Assembly: GCA_021186555.1 (NCBI GenBank)
Contig: JAJKFL010000427.1
Span: 21,005,238 to 21,069,237, forward strand
Direction: 5' to 3'
Length of the DNA: 64,000 nt
DNA from: Reticulitermes speratus
Lineage: Eukaryota > Arthropoda > Insecta > Blattodea > Rhinotermitidae
Shown here: piece by piece, positions 1-11,158 of the stretch
Numbering within the stretch: position 1 is the stretch's first letter
Layout: every line of letters begins with the position of its first letter
Notes under the pieces: generated by a model
What the model was told of the DNA's origin: nothing
The model's database searches: none
What the model saw: the letters and a program-made list of their open reading frames with translations, nothing else
Position numbers and translations under genes: made by a program

Positions 1-1417
1 TGGATGGATCCTTGGGTAAAACAGAGGCAAGGAGAATGAACATGAAAAAGTGAGGAAGGGGAGCCTGGGCTCTAATGTTAGAGTTGTGTGTCACTGTGGT
101 GGGGGTTAGTTTCTCCATTCTTTTATGGAATGAATGAGAGTTTCCATGACTTGCTTAAGATAAGGCTATCCTCCCTGTTCATGTCATTTGGTTGGAGCAC
201 AATCCCAATTTCCTCCCAGATGATGAGGTCCATATATCAAGATTTGGTGTCTTCTGTGTCATATCTATAGATAACATTAAACTGTTCAAGCAAGATATAT
301 AATGAAGATAGTGATATTCTGCATTTAAGGAGAAGTTTTACCTTGATAACATTAGACAATAAAACAGTTTCTATACATTTGTAAACATTTATTATTTTAC
401 TGAATTGTATACATCAAATTAAGTATCTGAAATGCTTAAACATGCCTGGATTAGTGTATGTAATTCATACGTACATTGGAAAGAGTGTTGTGAATAACAC
501 TTCAGTGAAACCCAGCTTTGATACCACGTGACATAGTACATCCTCTGTATGAAAGGTGCAAGGTGAATATGATGTGTCCTTTCATATGGGATATAAACTT
601 GAAGACACAAGCAGCACAAGTTACAACATCATTTCATATTGGCAGTTAAGTTTTCACAAAATCTTGTAGTTCTTGAAACTTGACAGCATGTAAGTACAGA
701 TGGAATATTTTAAACACTTCCCACACTGGGAAAAGAATACTGAAATTCCTATTTGCTGTTCAATTCATCAGTAAAAATTTAAAATCAATAGTCAAATACT
801 GCAGGAAAATCATGAAGAGCAATCTCATCTATTTTACAGTCAGCACTGAAAAGTGATTTCAAATTTCACACAAGCCTGCTGTACAGATTTGGGTTTCATC
901 ATATATACTTATGATTCGGAATTACTCATTGCAGAATACACCACTGAATACTTTCTGAGAGTTTGAATTTTTCTATGATTCATGTGCAACTTTGAAACAA
1001 ATGATGTGCCATTGGTTCCAGTGTATCATTTTCCACCCTTCGCTCATATGTGTTCTATGCACAATTCCGCAAATACTGCCTATTAATAAGCTACTGGTAG
1101 TAGGCCAAATTTGTTTCGTCTGTGACACAGCACCCACAGGTCACAGAATTATGCTTCAGCACAATTGTTCTGTTGTAGTGCCATCATATGATGTTCTATA
1201 AACAACTTTGTTAAGAATAGCATGACACAGAAAATATATATATGGCACTGTATATTACATGAAAGCATTAATATTGCAGATTTTTAAGTCATACCAGCAC
1301 TAAACTATCATGAATTTACTAAACAGATTAAAAAATAACACATTTAAACTTCACAAATATTTGGTAATATGGGTTACAGGGAAGGACACTCAATTACATA
1401 TGACTCAATGTCCAAGG
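1..1417. other. No recognised gene; 3' flank of the mRpL53 unit
   Basis: AT-rich sequence with only short, low-complexity reading frames and no family I recognise. On the minus strand a possible poly(A) signal (AATAAA, seen as TTTATT at about 388-393) lies 1 kb beyond the small ORF stop; it is too far and too common a hexamer to assign. Confidence 0.5.
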
Positions 1418-1594
1418 TTAATCAGCAGGCTGTATAGTAATAAATCGGGACAGGAGGAAGGCTAGCACACAGGTCCCTGCCACAAAACAAGCTGCAAAAA
1501 CGTACCAGGTGTCTTCGTCAAACACATCTGTGAATGCCGGCACTTGTTCATAGATTGTATCAATCAACCGTAGGTTGTAATCCTTTTTTACCAT
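1418..1594 (-). CDS. 58-residue single-pass membrane microprotein ORF downstream of mRpL53
   Basis: A complete ORF on the minus strand, ATG at 1594-1592 and TAA at 1420-1418, 58 codons. It starts MVKKDYNLRLIDT, continues with an acidic stretch (DVFDEDTW, about residues 23-30) and has one strongly hydrophobic segment (about residues 31-50, rich in V, F, A, L and C) followed by SRF and a short polar tail, so it reads as a single-pass membrane protein with no signal-peptide cleavage site that I can see. The start context is good (A at -3, G at +4). It lies 61 bases after the mRpL53 stop on the same strand, with no obvious promoter between them, so it may be the second cistron of the mRpL53 mRNA or have its own transcript. 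I do not recognise the family. A chance ORF is possible, but the ordered charge and hydrophobic pattern argues for coding. Confidence 0.55.
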   Translation of the reverse strand: MVKKDYNLRLIDTIYEQVPAFTDVFDEDTWYVFAACFVAGTCVLAFLLSRFITIQPAD

Positions 1595-1655
1595 TGTGCT
1601 TGTGTTTGTGTCTATTAGGGTAAGCTATGGGGAAATGATAATTTTAACAATACAC

Positions 1656-1813
1656 TTAACGCTTCTTGCTGGCTTTTTTCTCTGATTTAGTTTTGGGTGC
1701 AGTAGTTTCTGGTTCTTCAGTTGACGCAAGTGGTGTGATGTGTTTGTTATAGAGTTTGAGGAGCTCCAGATTTGTCAAGTTCCCAGTCCTAAATACGATC
1801 ACTTCATTACTAT
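1656..1813 (-). CDS. mRpL53: mRpL53 coding exon 3 (last)
   Basis: Acceptor CTTTCAG ends at 1814. Encodes NSNEVIVFRTGNLTNLELL, then KLYNKHITP and a Thr/Glu/Lys-rich tail ending KKR, TAA at 1658-1656. Confidence 0.92.
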
Positions 1814-4800
1814 CTGAAAGATAAGAAAAATTAGTTGAATACTTTTATACAGGCATGGTTTGCAACACATGAACACTGTCACACTGTTTCTGTGATACCA
1901 TTCTTTTACTTTCATTTGTTTTGTCATTGGGTTAGGCACATCAGGTTTGGTGAACACACACAGTCACACTGTGTTGTTTTACATGGGTGTGAAACTTGGT
2001 CTCTTACATTAAGGAGAGACCACTGGCTGAGCACGTTCAAGAATGGGGTGATAGGAAGATATTTGGGGCTCAGAGGGAGGAAGTGACAGGAGGGTGAGAA
2101 AAGTGCATGATGAGGAGCTTCATGGTCTGCATGCACAAATATCTGGATGTACAACAAGGATCAGATGGGCAGGGCATTTGTCACACATGGAGGAGAAAAG
2201 AAATGCATATAGGGTTTTAGTAGGGAAACATGAAGGAAAGAGATGCTTGCCAGACAGATGGGAGGATAATATGTGAATGGATCTTAAAGAAATAGGATGG
2301 GAGAGAGTGGACTAGATGATCTGTCTCATGACAGGGACAAGTGGTAGGCTCTTGTAAGCATAGTATGGGACATCTGGGTTCCAGAAAATGCAAGGAATTT
2401 GACTAGCTGAGGACCATCTTGTCAAGGAGAACTCTACTCCAGTTACTTGGTCCTACTGGAATTGGAGTTCTGGTGATATATAGTGTACAGTGTAAGAATC
2501 ATTTTGAATTAGAACTTACTAAATTTCTGGGAAGGTGCTTTATGCCCCTGAAGTTTTTTTGTTGCATTTTGAAGAGAGATATTTCTGATTTGTGAAATTG
2601 GAAACTACCACAGGTCATGCATCCCCATTTCCTTTACCCTCTCACATGTACAAGCACACAGAGGACTACTACTGCTTGAATTATGGATGAGTTTGAGTGT
2701 ACTCTCTCTCTCTTTCTGTCTGTCTCAGTCAGAAGCGAAGTGGGTTCTCAAATGTTTCAGGTGGTGTACCACTAAATAAAATTTAACAGTTTCATTGCAC
2801 AGCCGATCTACTTTTTGGCTTTAAATAAAAAATCTGAAATTGGGAAGACTGGCTGATAGTGGATGAGTTATATAATGTTGTCAGCAATGCTGCACATTAG
2901 GAAATACATGTTGCTTACGTCTTATTTCTTTTTTTAAAATCTGTATCCTTTTATACATTTTGATTTTTTTTACTAAGGCCATGTACAAGTCAACAATGGT
3001 TGGCAGATCAGTAAGGGTATGCATACCAAAGTTTCAGAAACATGTACTAGAGCATGCTTGGTAGATAGTATTCCCACTGCTCACATTTGTCTTTAAATGT
3101 ACTGTACTAACTGTTTATTGTTAACAGTATTATTTAATACAAAGATCTGACTCATTTCTTCATGATGCAGTACTATACGGTTAAACAGAATATAATGTGC
3201 ATAGAATGGAACTTACTTAGTGTAAAAGTGACAGATGGTTCACTGCGATCACACAAGATGTCTGTCTTGATTTTACAGCTAAGGTTTGTTGCTAGAACTT
3301 CAGTGCCTGTCAAACTGAACATAAAATCCCTGCAAAAGAAGGACACTATGATTAGCAGGAATAAAATTAATACATGTGTGTTTTCACACTGGATATTCCT
3401 TATATTCAGCAAAGTGCAAAGAATTATTTAAAAATGGCAGAATTGATGTGAAATAATTATGGCAATGAATATGAAGGTTATGTTCATGTGGGTACTCTGA
3501 ACATGAAGGCATAGGGTTCTGCTGAAATACTGTCATTTGTCTGCCAAACCATGTGGCATAACATCTTACAAGGCCATTATATTAATGGCAGACTGATTTT
3601 TATCAGAACGTGTAAAAAATTCTCATGTAGGTATACAAAGTGCCTTCTTCCATCGTATGGTTTTAGATGATGATGTATACAAATTATGGATGTCTCTGAG
3701 CTTTTCAATTTACTGGCCATAGCATGGTTCTTTTAGCTAGCCTTGGTAAGGCTGTATATGATTAGGTGGTTTTATTTGTCATTGTTTTATTTGTGACTGT
3801 ATAATTTAAGAAGGTGATTTCCACCTTCTAGGCTGTGTTGCACGTAAGAAAGCTGCAGCTGTAATTAATTATAATTGTCATGTCTGTAAATCTGAGACAA
3901 ACATAATTAGTTACTGTACCTGGAATGCTGCATTTTTATCTGCAATAATGGCACGTTGAGCTCAGTGGCATATGTTGTCACAGAATGAATTTAGAAAGGG
4001 TCCTTGAATTGCTTGTTTTCATATAGAAAGCTGAATTAGAATAGCAGTGACATGGATGGAACAGTGATATTTATCAGTGATCTTTGTGCAAAACTGCCAG
4101 CTCACCATCATAAAGACATACCACTAGTTCCTATCCTAAGTCGATTTAGTACACATCATATCCTCACAGACAGTTTCCAGAAGATTGATTTTAGGCAAAT
4201 TTGCCCTTCTCTATTTTTTATCCAGAATTTATATGCACAGCAGATAGGAAGATGAAAACAAATAAAGCACACCCATTGTGGCATTTTCTCTGTGCATGAA
4301 GACTGTTCTCCAACCAGGAGAAACTGATTCATACTGAATTGGAATCATTTTACATCTCTTGATGTGTATCAAATACAGTTTTGTGATACATCCATATTAT
4401 TACCAAGACATAATGTATGTTTCTGCCCTACATATTTTAACTTTCATGCATCCTCTGAAGCAAGAATTTCGTCTACACTTAAAGGTTAAGTTTCTGCCTC
4501 GCATCTGGATTAGAGAAACTAATCAATTAATTCTCTATAGGGAAATAAGTATCCTGAGAATCATATGAAACATATAAATTCACTGTGTGGACAGAACGAA
4601 GAGTTAAAACAGGTGGTACATACAGGAACCATTGTGCCTTAACAGTTACCCTTGGCTTTTTATATGTTACTTGGGGACATTATTTCACATGTTGAATTAT
4701 CTAAATTGAGAAAAACCAGGGTTAGATTAAGGAATAATGTTTATTTTCTAACCAGTGAGAATGTGAAGGATTCAAAAGTTGATGTATGCAAGTGCACTTG

Positions 4801-7800
4801 TATAAGTCAAATGATGATACATACATCAGTCAACACAGCACTAGCATACTTTGACAGCTACAAGATGGTTGGCCCAGTCAGGTGGCATTACCTAATTTTA
4901 TGACTTCCAGTTAATTTATAAAAGTCATAATAATTTACTTCTTGGACAGCAGATATGTGATACATGCAATACAGGAATTGCGTTGAAAAATTAAGTAGTA
5001 AGTCTGGGGGTTTAAGACTTAAACAGTGGATAAAGTGTAATAATTTTTCTCATGTGTATTTGCATGCCTGAAAAGAAAAAGAAATAATTGCCCTTATTTA
5101 TGTTTGCAGGTAACATATGGCTATGGAAAGGCCAAAACTGGCCATCCCTGGGCCAGAGTTGCACTCTGTGAGGCGTGAAACAATATCAATGCTTGGCAAG
5201 ACATATGGTTGTGGACAATGCAGTGGTAAGTACAACAGCCTTATCTGTTTATGTAGGTCCCTGCTGATGGGAGAGAGGTGCTTTATTTAATGATGCTGGC
5301 AGTTCTTAAAATTATATAGCATTGATGGTAGGTTAATGAAATATGAGTATGGAGCATTGTTAGACAGATACTGATAGGTAAAACTGCAGTATTTTGAGGA
5401 GAACCTGTCGTAGGGCCACAGACCTCACATAAACTGGTCTGGGATTGAACCCGAGCTTTCACAGCAAGAGTCTGGAAATTAACCACATGAGCCACTGCAT
5501 GACCCTTCCTATTACCTTTATGTTCCTGTGTATGTATGTATTAACACACCTGATTCACATTTGAGAGGTGTGTGGTTCAAACTCTGGCCAGTGACCAGCC
5601 ATCCCATTGAAGGTGTTCTGTGGTGTAATTTAACAAGGCCAGTGATGGGATAGCACCTTGAAATAGCCCATGGTTCCTTTCCCCACATTATCATTTAGGA
5701 TCATATTCCAGTCCACGTAGGATTTGTGGTGGACAGAATAGCACCAGGACAGGTTTTGCTCCAAGTACTTTGGTCTTCTGCTGTCAGTATCATTCCATCA
5801 ATGCTCCGTAGTAATATTTCATTCATCTAACATTAACAGTATATAGGCCTAATATTAGCAATTCTCTCTGTCCCTATATGCTGGATAGCCTCTGTAGTGT
5901 ATGAATAGCTGCTGATCTAAAGAACCTCTGATGTTGCCCATGTTGCAACAGATGGTTACTGATGCCTGTCACACAAACCACTGTTTTGAGGCCACAGAAA
6001 GAAGTCCCACAGCAACTCTCTCAACGTCTATCTCAAGCTGTTATGTTGCCACCCTAGGGTACTTGTCTACATTCTCCTCTAGTCTAACCATTCTGTTCAC
6101 ATGAATGTTGGTAGTGATAACCACATGATAGCATTTGTTCTAATTTTTTTTTTTTACCAGTGACCCAAAATCATAAATCACATTGAACTTGCAGGTTTTT
6201 AGGCTTTCAGAGGAGTGCAGTTACAAATACCCTTTCTTCTGGGATATTGCTTTCTGTCACTGGGTGTTCATTGCCTGATGTTTTGAGGCCACTACATGGT
6301 CTCAAAATGTTGAGCAATGAACACCCAATGATGGAGTGCAATATCCCAGAACAGAGTACTCAAACTGAACTTGCAACCAAAATGGTGCCATATGTGTATA
6401 CTTGATGTGTATGATTTAAGCCATCAAGTTTGCTTGGATATTTTGGCAGTGCAGGACCCATTAGCAGGCTCTCGTGACTCAAAGTTGCATTTGAAAATCC
6501 CTGCCCCGAGCCTTGAGCACTGTTATCACCACCATCCATTGGACTTCTTTCTTTGCCAGATGGTTTACTTTTCAGTTATGAAGTGTGTCCATAAAGTAAT
6601 TACTTTTGCCATGACAGCAACTAGTTTCATTGGTTGTAAATAAACAACATCTGGGTTTGTATTTAATTAATTGTACGAAATCGTAAGAGATACATGGTCA
6701 TTTTCATCATACATTTCCTTCTGGACAACTAGAAAAGTATGTGTACCAGTTTCATAAACACATGTGCAGACACATGCACATCTTCAGTGTTTATGTGTTC
6801 ATGTATGAATCTGTGAGTGGAGAGTGGGGCAGTATGGATTTAGGCAGTGTCATTAGTGAAGTGGGGAGCTCAGATAGCTCTTACAGAGTGGCTTAGCTAC
6901 ATGCTGGATGACTGGGAAATGTGGGTTTGATTCATGGCAGGGGCAGAGATTTTTCTTGTTTCAGTCCATAACAACTCTGGGGCCTACTCAACCTCCCATC
7001 TAGTGGGTTAAGTGGGTAAAGTAGCTGGAGTGTTGAATATGAAAGTGTGGAGTCATACCTTCACTCCCCAATATGTCTTAAGATTGTGGCACTAGATGGA
7101 GGTGAGTGATTAGCTTCAAGACATGTGTGCTTTATCTCAGGAGCAAATTTCCTTGCAACTATTTAATAGAGGCTGGGTGGGATCTACAGCCAGTCTGGAT
7201 GCTTTGGAGAAGAGACGGCTGTCTTGTCTCTGCTGGGAATTGAACAGTTTCTCAAGTAATCCAACCCATAGCCTGGTCACTGCATTGACTACACTGTGGC
7301 TTGGAATTCAGTGCACTAAATACTGTATTTGTGGGGAGAGGGGTCAGTGCTTTATGTGCACAAGATAACTCAGCAATTGATACATGTCTGGGAGGGGATT
7401 ATGATATCAGCACGTCACATTTAACTCTAATGTGTGTGTGCATGCCTATGTGCCTGCCTGCTATACTCATCGACCTCCACAGTAAACATAATCTTTTTGC
7501 ACCCCTTCATTCCAGCCTCACTCCCATTGGCTAGAAGTCAGTTTGTTGATGGGGGAAGACACTTTGGCATGCAAAAACATAAAGCTCTTGCCATCTTTTG
7601 TTGATTTACACAAATTACTAGAAGAAATGTCAAAGACAGTAAAGAGCAAAGATATGACACACTGCCTGTAATCATAAACTTCGTGGTGGTTGATATCCAA
7701 CATAGGATTTGTAAAGGAAAATTATTACAGAGGATAGGAAAGGGTTAAAATAATTTTTAATGTGTTGTATCCTGTTTTGCTGTTAGTGACTACTATGATG

Positions 7801-10752
7801 TGGTGATATGTTATAATTAATTTTGTTGTTATCAGGGTTAATCATTTCTTTCTGTTCCATAATGCCATATAGTGTGGGATCCAGTGGTGACCATAATATT
7901 GCTTTTTAATGTAACACTTTGCATTGTATGAAAATTACCACATCAAAGTTGCATATTTTTGGAGACCTGTTACGCTAAAATTTTCCATGTTCTTATACAA
8001 GGACCACATATAATTTTAATTTGTGCATTCCCATCATGCTTTAGAGATAACGTAGACACATTATATTATGTAGTCTGCACAACAATTCTCATTTATTTTG
8101 ATCTGTGCTACTGCAACATGTTTTGGCCATTATATATGGCCAACTTGGTGGTTCATGTAAAAGTACAGACATACATCAACAAAAGTTCATAGTAATATAC
8201 TAGGATAATTTAACAGTATTCAGCTTATATATGGATACAGCACTGCAGAAGAAGAGTATGTGTAAATTCACTTTTACACTCAAAGGATTTTATGTGCAAA
8301 TGAAGTCTGAAACCTGAACATTTAACAGTAATATTATGCTCTATGGAAAAAGTCTGGGATCCTATGGTTTATTTTATTTAAAATATTTGGCATTGTAGGT
8401 TTGTGTATTCTGTTTCTAGTTTTATTGGAACTGCCTGAGAATGGCCATATATAATGGCTGAAATATGTATGGCAGTAGAAAATAGATAAAAATGAATGAG
8501 AATTGTTGTGCGGGCTATATAATTTATTGCCTTTACATCACCACACATGAAGCCATATGTGGAAGTGGACTTGTGGTTAGGTTCGTACTCTAGCTACCTT
8601 ACACCAGGTGTAAAGCCCTCATTACTTACTGCACCCTTAGCTGATCGGTCCAAGAGCTGGACTGGACATAATGGGGAAGGAACATTCCCTACGTGTGCCA
8701 GGAATCAAACCCTGGTATATCAGCCATTCTCCAGACACTATAGTACCTGAACTATGCTGGATCTCCGATTATCTGCTACCAAAATTTCGGAACCCTGCAC
8801 TAAGCAGGTGTTCCTACCCCAAAGTTTGTGAGGCTGCTGTGTTGGTATTAATGACAGTACAAAATTTCTACCCACCAAGAAGGAGTTGTTGGTATATAAG
8901 TTCCTTTTATACCTTCGATGTTTTGCATCCCTTTGTGTTGGAAGTCAAATCAAATGGTACAACCATCTAACACAACTGTAGTTTGTAGCTACATGTTTTG
9001 ACCAGCATGCAGTCATCTTCAGGCTGTATATTGTACAGGGATGTATTTAGTAACATATATATGCTTGTGGATATTGAAATCTTAACCTGTATATCAAATT
9101 CCTTTCCAAAATATGCCAGTTACAAAATCTTTATGAAACGAGCTTAAGATAACAACAAGTGTGAAGTTTTTCTTGATAATGGCACATCCTAATTAAAATG
9201 GTGTTTGGTAACGTGTGGTAGACTCTGAAAGAATGAGCATCATAATAATTTATTAGGAGATATGTTAAGTGAGGTAATTAAGGTTAAAGTGCAAAACAGT
9301 GTGAAGGTAATGCATTCACTTGCTTTGTGGATCTGTAGAACTGTTTCCATGATATTGACTTGCATGAGGGACATATGTTCCATAAATCTGGAAATTTATG
9401 TATAGTTTTGTACAATGGGTGCCACATCCTAAAACATCACAAGATTTTTGTATATTGATTTTGATATATTTAATTTGAAGTTCATTTTGGCCAAAATAAA
9501 AGCTGGGAAAATGTATGTTTGAGATCTCAGCCCATATTTTAAACAGCAATATTACTTCATAAAAACTGTTAATGTTTTCTTTTGCATTTTGATACCTGTG
9601 CTTGATGAGAGCTTTAAAGAAAGTCAAAACATGTAGCACATTTCAGACATTGAAAGTGTTGCCTAAAAATAGTTGTGATTGACAGTCTTCTACCCTATTT
9701 ATTTTGTTTACTCAAACACAGTGGGATGTGTCGTGAAGATTATGAGATGGACAGCCTAATTACTTGTCGCATTTATTACAACACAGATGTAAGTTGTTAT
9801 CTGCAAGTTTTTCATAGAGGAATTTCTACCAATGTATAACTTAATTCATGCACCTGTCATTTAGCTGGAGTTACTTGGTGTAGAATGATCTGCGGCATTT
9901 TCTCCTGTAAAGTGCACTTACGGCAATGTGCTTCAATATGTCACTGAGAACAGGCTGCCTGTTATGGTTCATGGTTATAACCATGGACTGAAACTTGTAA
10001 TGTAACCAGTGAAGGCAGTTATAGATATAATCAACTGGTACCAGCAGTGACAGTATAGTTGATGAATATGTGCCAGTTCTACTGTGTTACAAACATTCAG
10101 GTGTAATGTTACATACAGTACATGAACAAGCATATCAGCCCTGGGTAACAAGCACTACGCCTCTCCACGCAGCAAAATCAATTATGAATGCAAGAAGGGG
10201 CTGTCCCTGTATTAAAGCAATGAAGTTTATGAAGTAGTGCATCTGTTAATGCAGTAAACCAATTTTTAAGGTCTCATTTGTTATTAAAACGGCAATGGTA
10301 TGGAGTTCCTTAATTACAAGTACAGAAAATCAGGTTAACACATGCCAAAGTAAGGAAATCTCCACTCTCACTTTCTGGATTGATGGAAAATGGACAGGAG
10401 GCAGCATGTGCAATTTTCAGTGTAACATACATTTGTGTACATAGATTCGGTTCGTACATTGTAGAACATGTTTCAGTTATCAGTGATGATTAGTTTTATG
10501 ACAAGATTACGAACATCACAATTACTAATTTTCCTCGCCTCTTGTTATACAAACAAATGCACAGCAGCTAGTAATGACATCGAAGTTGATGGTCTCTCTG
10601 ACATACCTGGTTTCCGTAACATTTTTCTTGAAAGGATCGAATTTAACCTCTATCTTCTTGATCGGTTTCAAATTTATTAATCGCAGCTGTTTTGCAATTG
10701 CACTACCAATGCCTCCAGACCTCTTCAAAGTACCTGAAAACCTCACAGACAT
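1656..10752 (-). CDS. mRpL53: Mitochondrial ribosomal protein L53 (mL53), three exons
   Basis: Structural protein of the mitochondrial ribosome large subunit (MRP-L53 family), needed for translation of mitochondrial mRNAs in the matrix. Coding exons on the minus strand: 10752-10607, 3329-3217 and 1813-1656, total 417 nt, 138 residues plus stop. Borders are GT/AG (donors GTATGT and GTAAGT, acceptors TTTTGCAG and CTTTCAG) and the phases join cleanly (AG|G, then A|AT). Residues about 27-50 (LKPIKKIEVKFDPFKKNV) and the following TR, LSCKI, SEPSV and LTNLELLKLYNKHI segments line up with the vertebrate MRPL53 pattern as I recall it ([33 protein letters not shown]). The protein is somewhat longer than the vertebrate one (about 112 residues) because of a lysine-rich C-terminal tail (KTKSEKKASKKR). 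The start is the first ATG of the conserved frame. Head to head with AGO1, 387 bp apart. Confidence 0.93.
1950..2480 (+). mobile_element. Decayed non-LTR retrotransposon 3' tail (RWAGH-type LINE)
   Basis: Plus-strand reading frames broken by stops, but with the recurrent C-terminal LINE segment: GCETWSLTLRRDH, then DEELHGLHAQISG, RWAGHLSHMEEKRNAYRVL, then MDLKEIGWERVD and DRDKW. The same segment recurs at 34900-35215/40065-40290 and 60240-60780. It lies in mRpL53 intron 2, antisense to that gene. I judge it an RTE- or jockey-like LINE from memory of arthropod genomes; the clade is uncertain. Confidence 0.75.
3217..3329 (-). CDS. mRpL53: mRpL53 coding exon 2
   Basis: Acceptor TTTTGCAG at 3337-3330 and donor GTAAGT at 3216-3211. 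Encodes DFMFSLTGTEVLATNLSC then KIKTDILCDRSEPSVTFTL; 113 nt, phase 2 in and phase 1 out. Confidence 0.92.
3330..5395. other. mRpL53 intron 1, 3' part; nothing recognised
   Basis: AT-rich intron sequence. The short reading frames at 4052-4255, 4359-4568 and 4652-4903 lack any recognisable domain. A fragment near 3545-3570 (CATGTGGCATAACATC) resembles the ends of the foldback repeat family described elsewhere in this window. Confidence 0.5.
5400..5510 (-). mobile_element. tRNA-headed SINE fragment
   Basis: Reverse complement carries an A-box-like GTGGCTCATGTGG and a clear B-box-like GGTTCAATCCC, spaced as in a tRNA-derived SINE head. No intact tRNA cloverleaf. Confidence 0.5.
5560..5780 (+). 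mobile_element. tRNA-headed SINE-like fragment
   Basis: B-box-like TGTGGTTCAAACTCTGG at about 5570-5586 followed by a 200-bp body. A second SINE-like relic close to the one at 5400-5510 but in the opposite sense. Confidence 0.35.
6237..6353. repeat. Foldback palindrome (MITE-like hairpin)
   Basis: Left arm TTCTGGGATATTGC and TGGGTGTTCATTGC is repeated inverted on the right (GCAATGAACACCCA, then GCAATATCCCAGA), with inner arms GTTTTGAGG and CTCAAAATG. The whole 117 bp folds into one long hairpin. No coding capacity. Confidence 0.8.
6870..7070 (+). mobile_element. tRNA-headed SINE, copy of the window's main SINE family
   Basis: Head with A-box-like GTGGCTTAGCTACATG and B-box-like GTGGGTTTGATTCATGG, then the family body (TCTGGGGCCTACTCAACC). 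Same order as the copy at 17485-17790. Confidence 0.6.
7075..7300 (-). mobile_element. tRNA-headed SINE, minus-strand copy
   Basis: Plus strand reads GATGGAGGTGAGTG, then AGGCTGGGTGGGATC, GGATGCTTTGGAGAAGAG and GGGAATTGAAC, which is the reverse complement of the family. It lies tail to tail with the plus copy at 6870-7070. The 7123-7368 reading frame is a spurious translation of it. Confidence 0.6.
7301..8555. other. mRpL53 intron 1; nothing recognised
   Basis: AT-rich sequence with short reading frames only (7518-7703 minus, 7959-8192 plus), none with a recognisable domain or codon-like composition. Confidence 0.45.
8560..8770 (-). mobile_element. tRNA-headed SINE-like element, second family
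   Basis: Reverse complement has a head with GGTTTGATTCC (B box) preceded by an A-box-like GTTCAGGTACTATAG. The body differs from the main SINE family. The plus reading frame 8547-8750 is an artefact of it. Confidence 0.5.
8985..9640. mobile_element. Possible Penelope-like element termini in inverted orientation
   Basis: GTCAAAACATGTAGC occurs at 9623-9637 on the plus strand and, inverted, at 8988-9002, the latter next to CTGAAGA (inverted at 9017-9023). CTGAnGA ... GAAAC-like core motifs of this kind mark Penelope-like element termini, which often carry hammerhead ribozymes. The 600 bp between them encodes only an unrecognised 107-codon minus frame (9316-9639). Confidence 0.35.
9641..10606. 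other. mRpL53 intron 1, 5' part; nothing recognised
   Basis: No gene, repeat family or strong signal seen apart from the exon 1 donor at its right end. Confidence 0.5.
10607..10752 (-). CDS. mRpL53: mRpL53 coding exon 1
   Basis: Starts at ATG 10752 and ends before donor GTATGT (10606). Encodes MSVRFSGTLKRSGGIG and the conserved LKPIKKIEVKFDPFKKNVTET block; leaves two bases of an Arg codon. Confidence 0.92.
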
Positions 10753-11139
10753 CTTCCAGCGCGCTCACGGTAGCCAACTGTGCAACGTAAATTGTACGAT
10801 GGGTCAGCCGTCTGCGTGTTTGATTTCCCAGGGTTTGAATAACCGACGAAAGTTTATTTCGGAATTGTGTTGCTTGGAGCTGATGAACTACGTACGTACT
10901 TCATTTTTGTAGAAATATTCCACTGTTTTAGTACTTTTCTTTCTCAAAACGTGGTTGCGGTCAATACCATTGGCTTTAAGCAAGCCAATGAGAGGCCTTG
11001 TAACTGCAAAGTAGTTTGTGACGTCACGTACGCCATGTTGATAATCGTAGCAAGAGGTCGCTAAGCGCGGGGGGTATTAGTGTCGTATTTATTTATTGTG
11101 TCTTTTTTAGTATTTATTTTGCAAATTTTGTAGTAGAAA
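10753..11139. promoter_or_regulatory. Bidirectional CpG-rich promoter block between mRpL53 and AGO1
   Basis: Separates two divergent start codons by 387 bp and is noticeably richer in CpG than the rest of the window (for example GCGCGC-like, CGTACGTACG and CGCGGGGGG patches). It holds a perfect CRE palindrome TGACGTCA at 11019-11026 and a pair of inverted CCAAT boxes: CATTGGCTT (10968-10976) and AAGCCAATG (10982-10990), five bases apart. No TATA box at a convincing distance. Both genes are housekeeping-type, which fits a shared, TATA-less promoter. That it drives both genes is inferred from layout. Confidence 0.65.
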
Positions 11140-11158
11140 ATGTTTCCCGTTGGGCAAC
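11140..11158 (+). CDS. AGO1: AGO1 coding exon 1
   Basis: ATG TTT CCC GTT GGG CAA C, then donor GTAAGT. Only six codons plus one base; joined to exon 2 it reads MFPVGQPPPPG. Alternative first exons are possible, and this one rests on similarity to other insect AGO1 N termini. Confidence 0.8.

Noticed and set aside
1594..1661. A 36-nt micro-intron (GTTAAG...CATAG) joining mRpL53 to the small ORF
   Set aside because: Too short for an insect intron, and the fused frame would not match the small ORF.
6371..6643. 90-codon ORF as a gene
   Set aside because: No recognisable domain. CCATAAAGTAATTACTTTTG at its end may be a mariner terminus relic, too short to call.
9316..9639. 107-codon minus-strand gene
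   Set aside because: No domain, AT-driven composition, no splice signals, and located between repeat termini in an intron.
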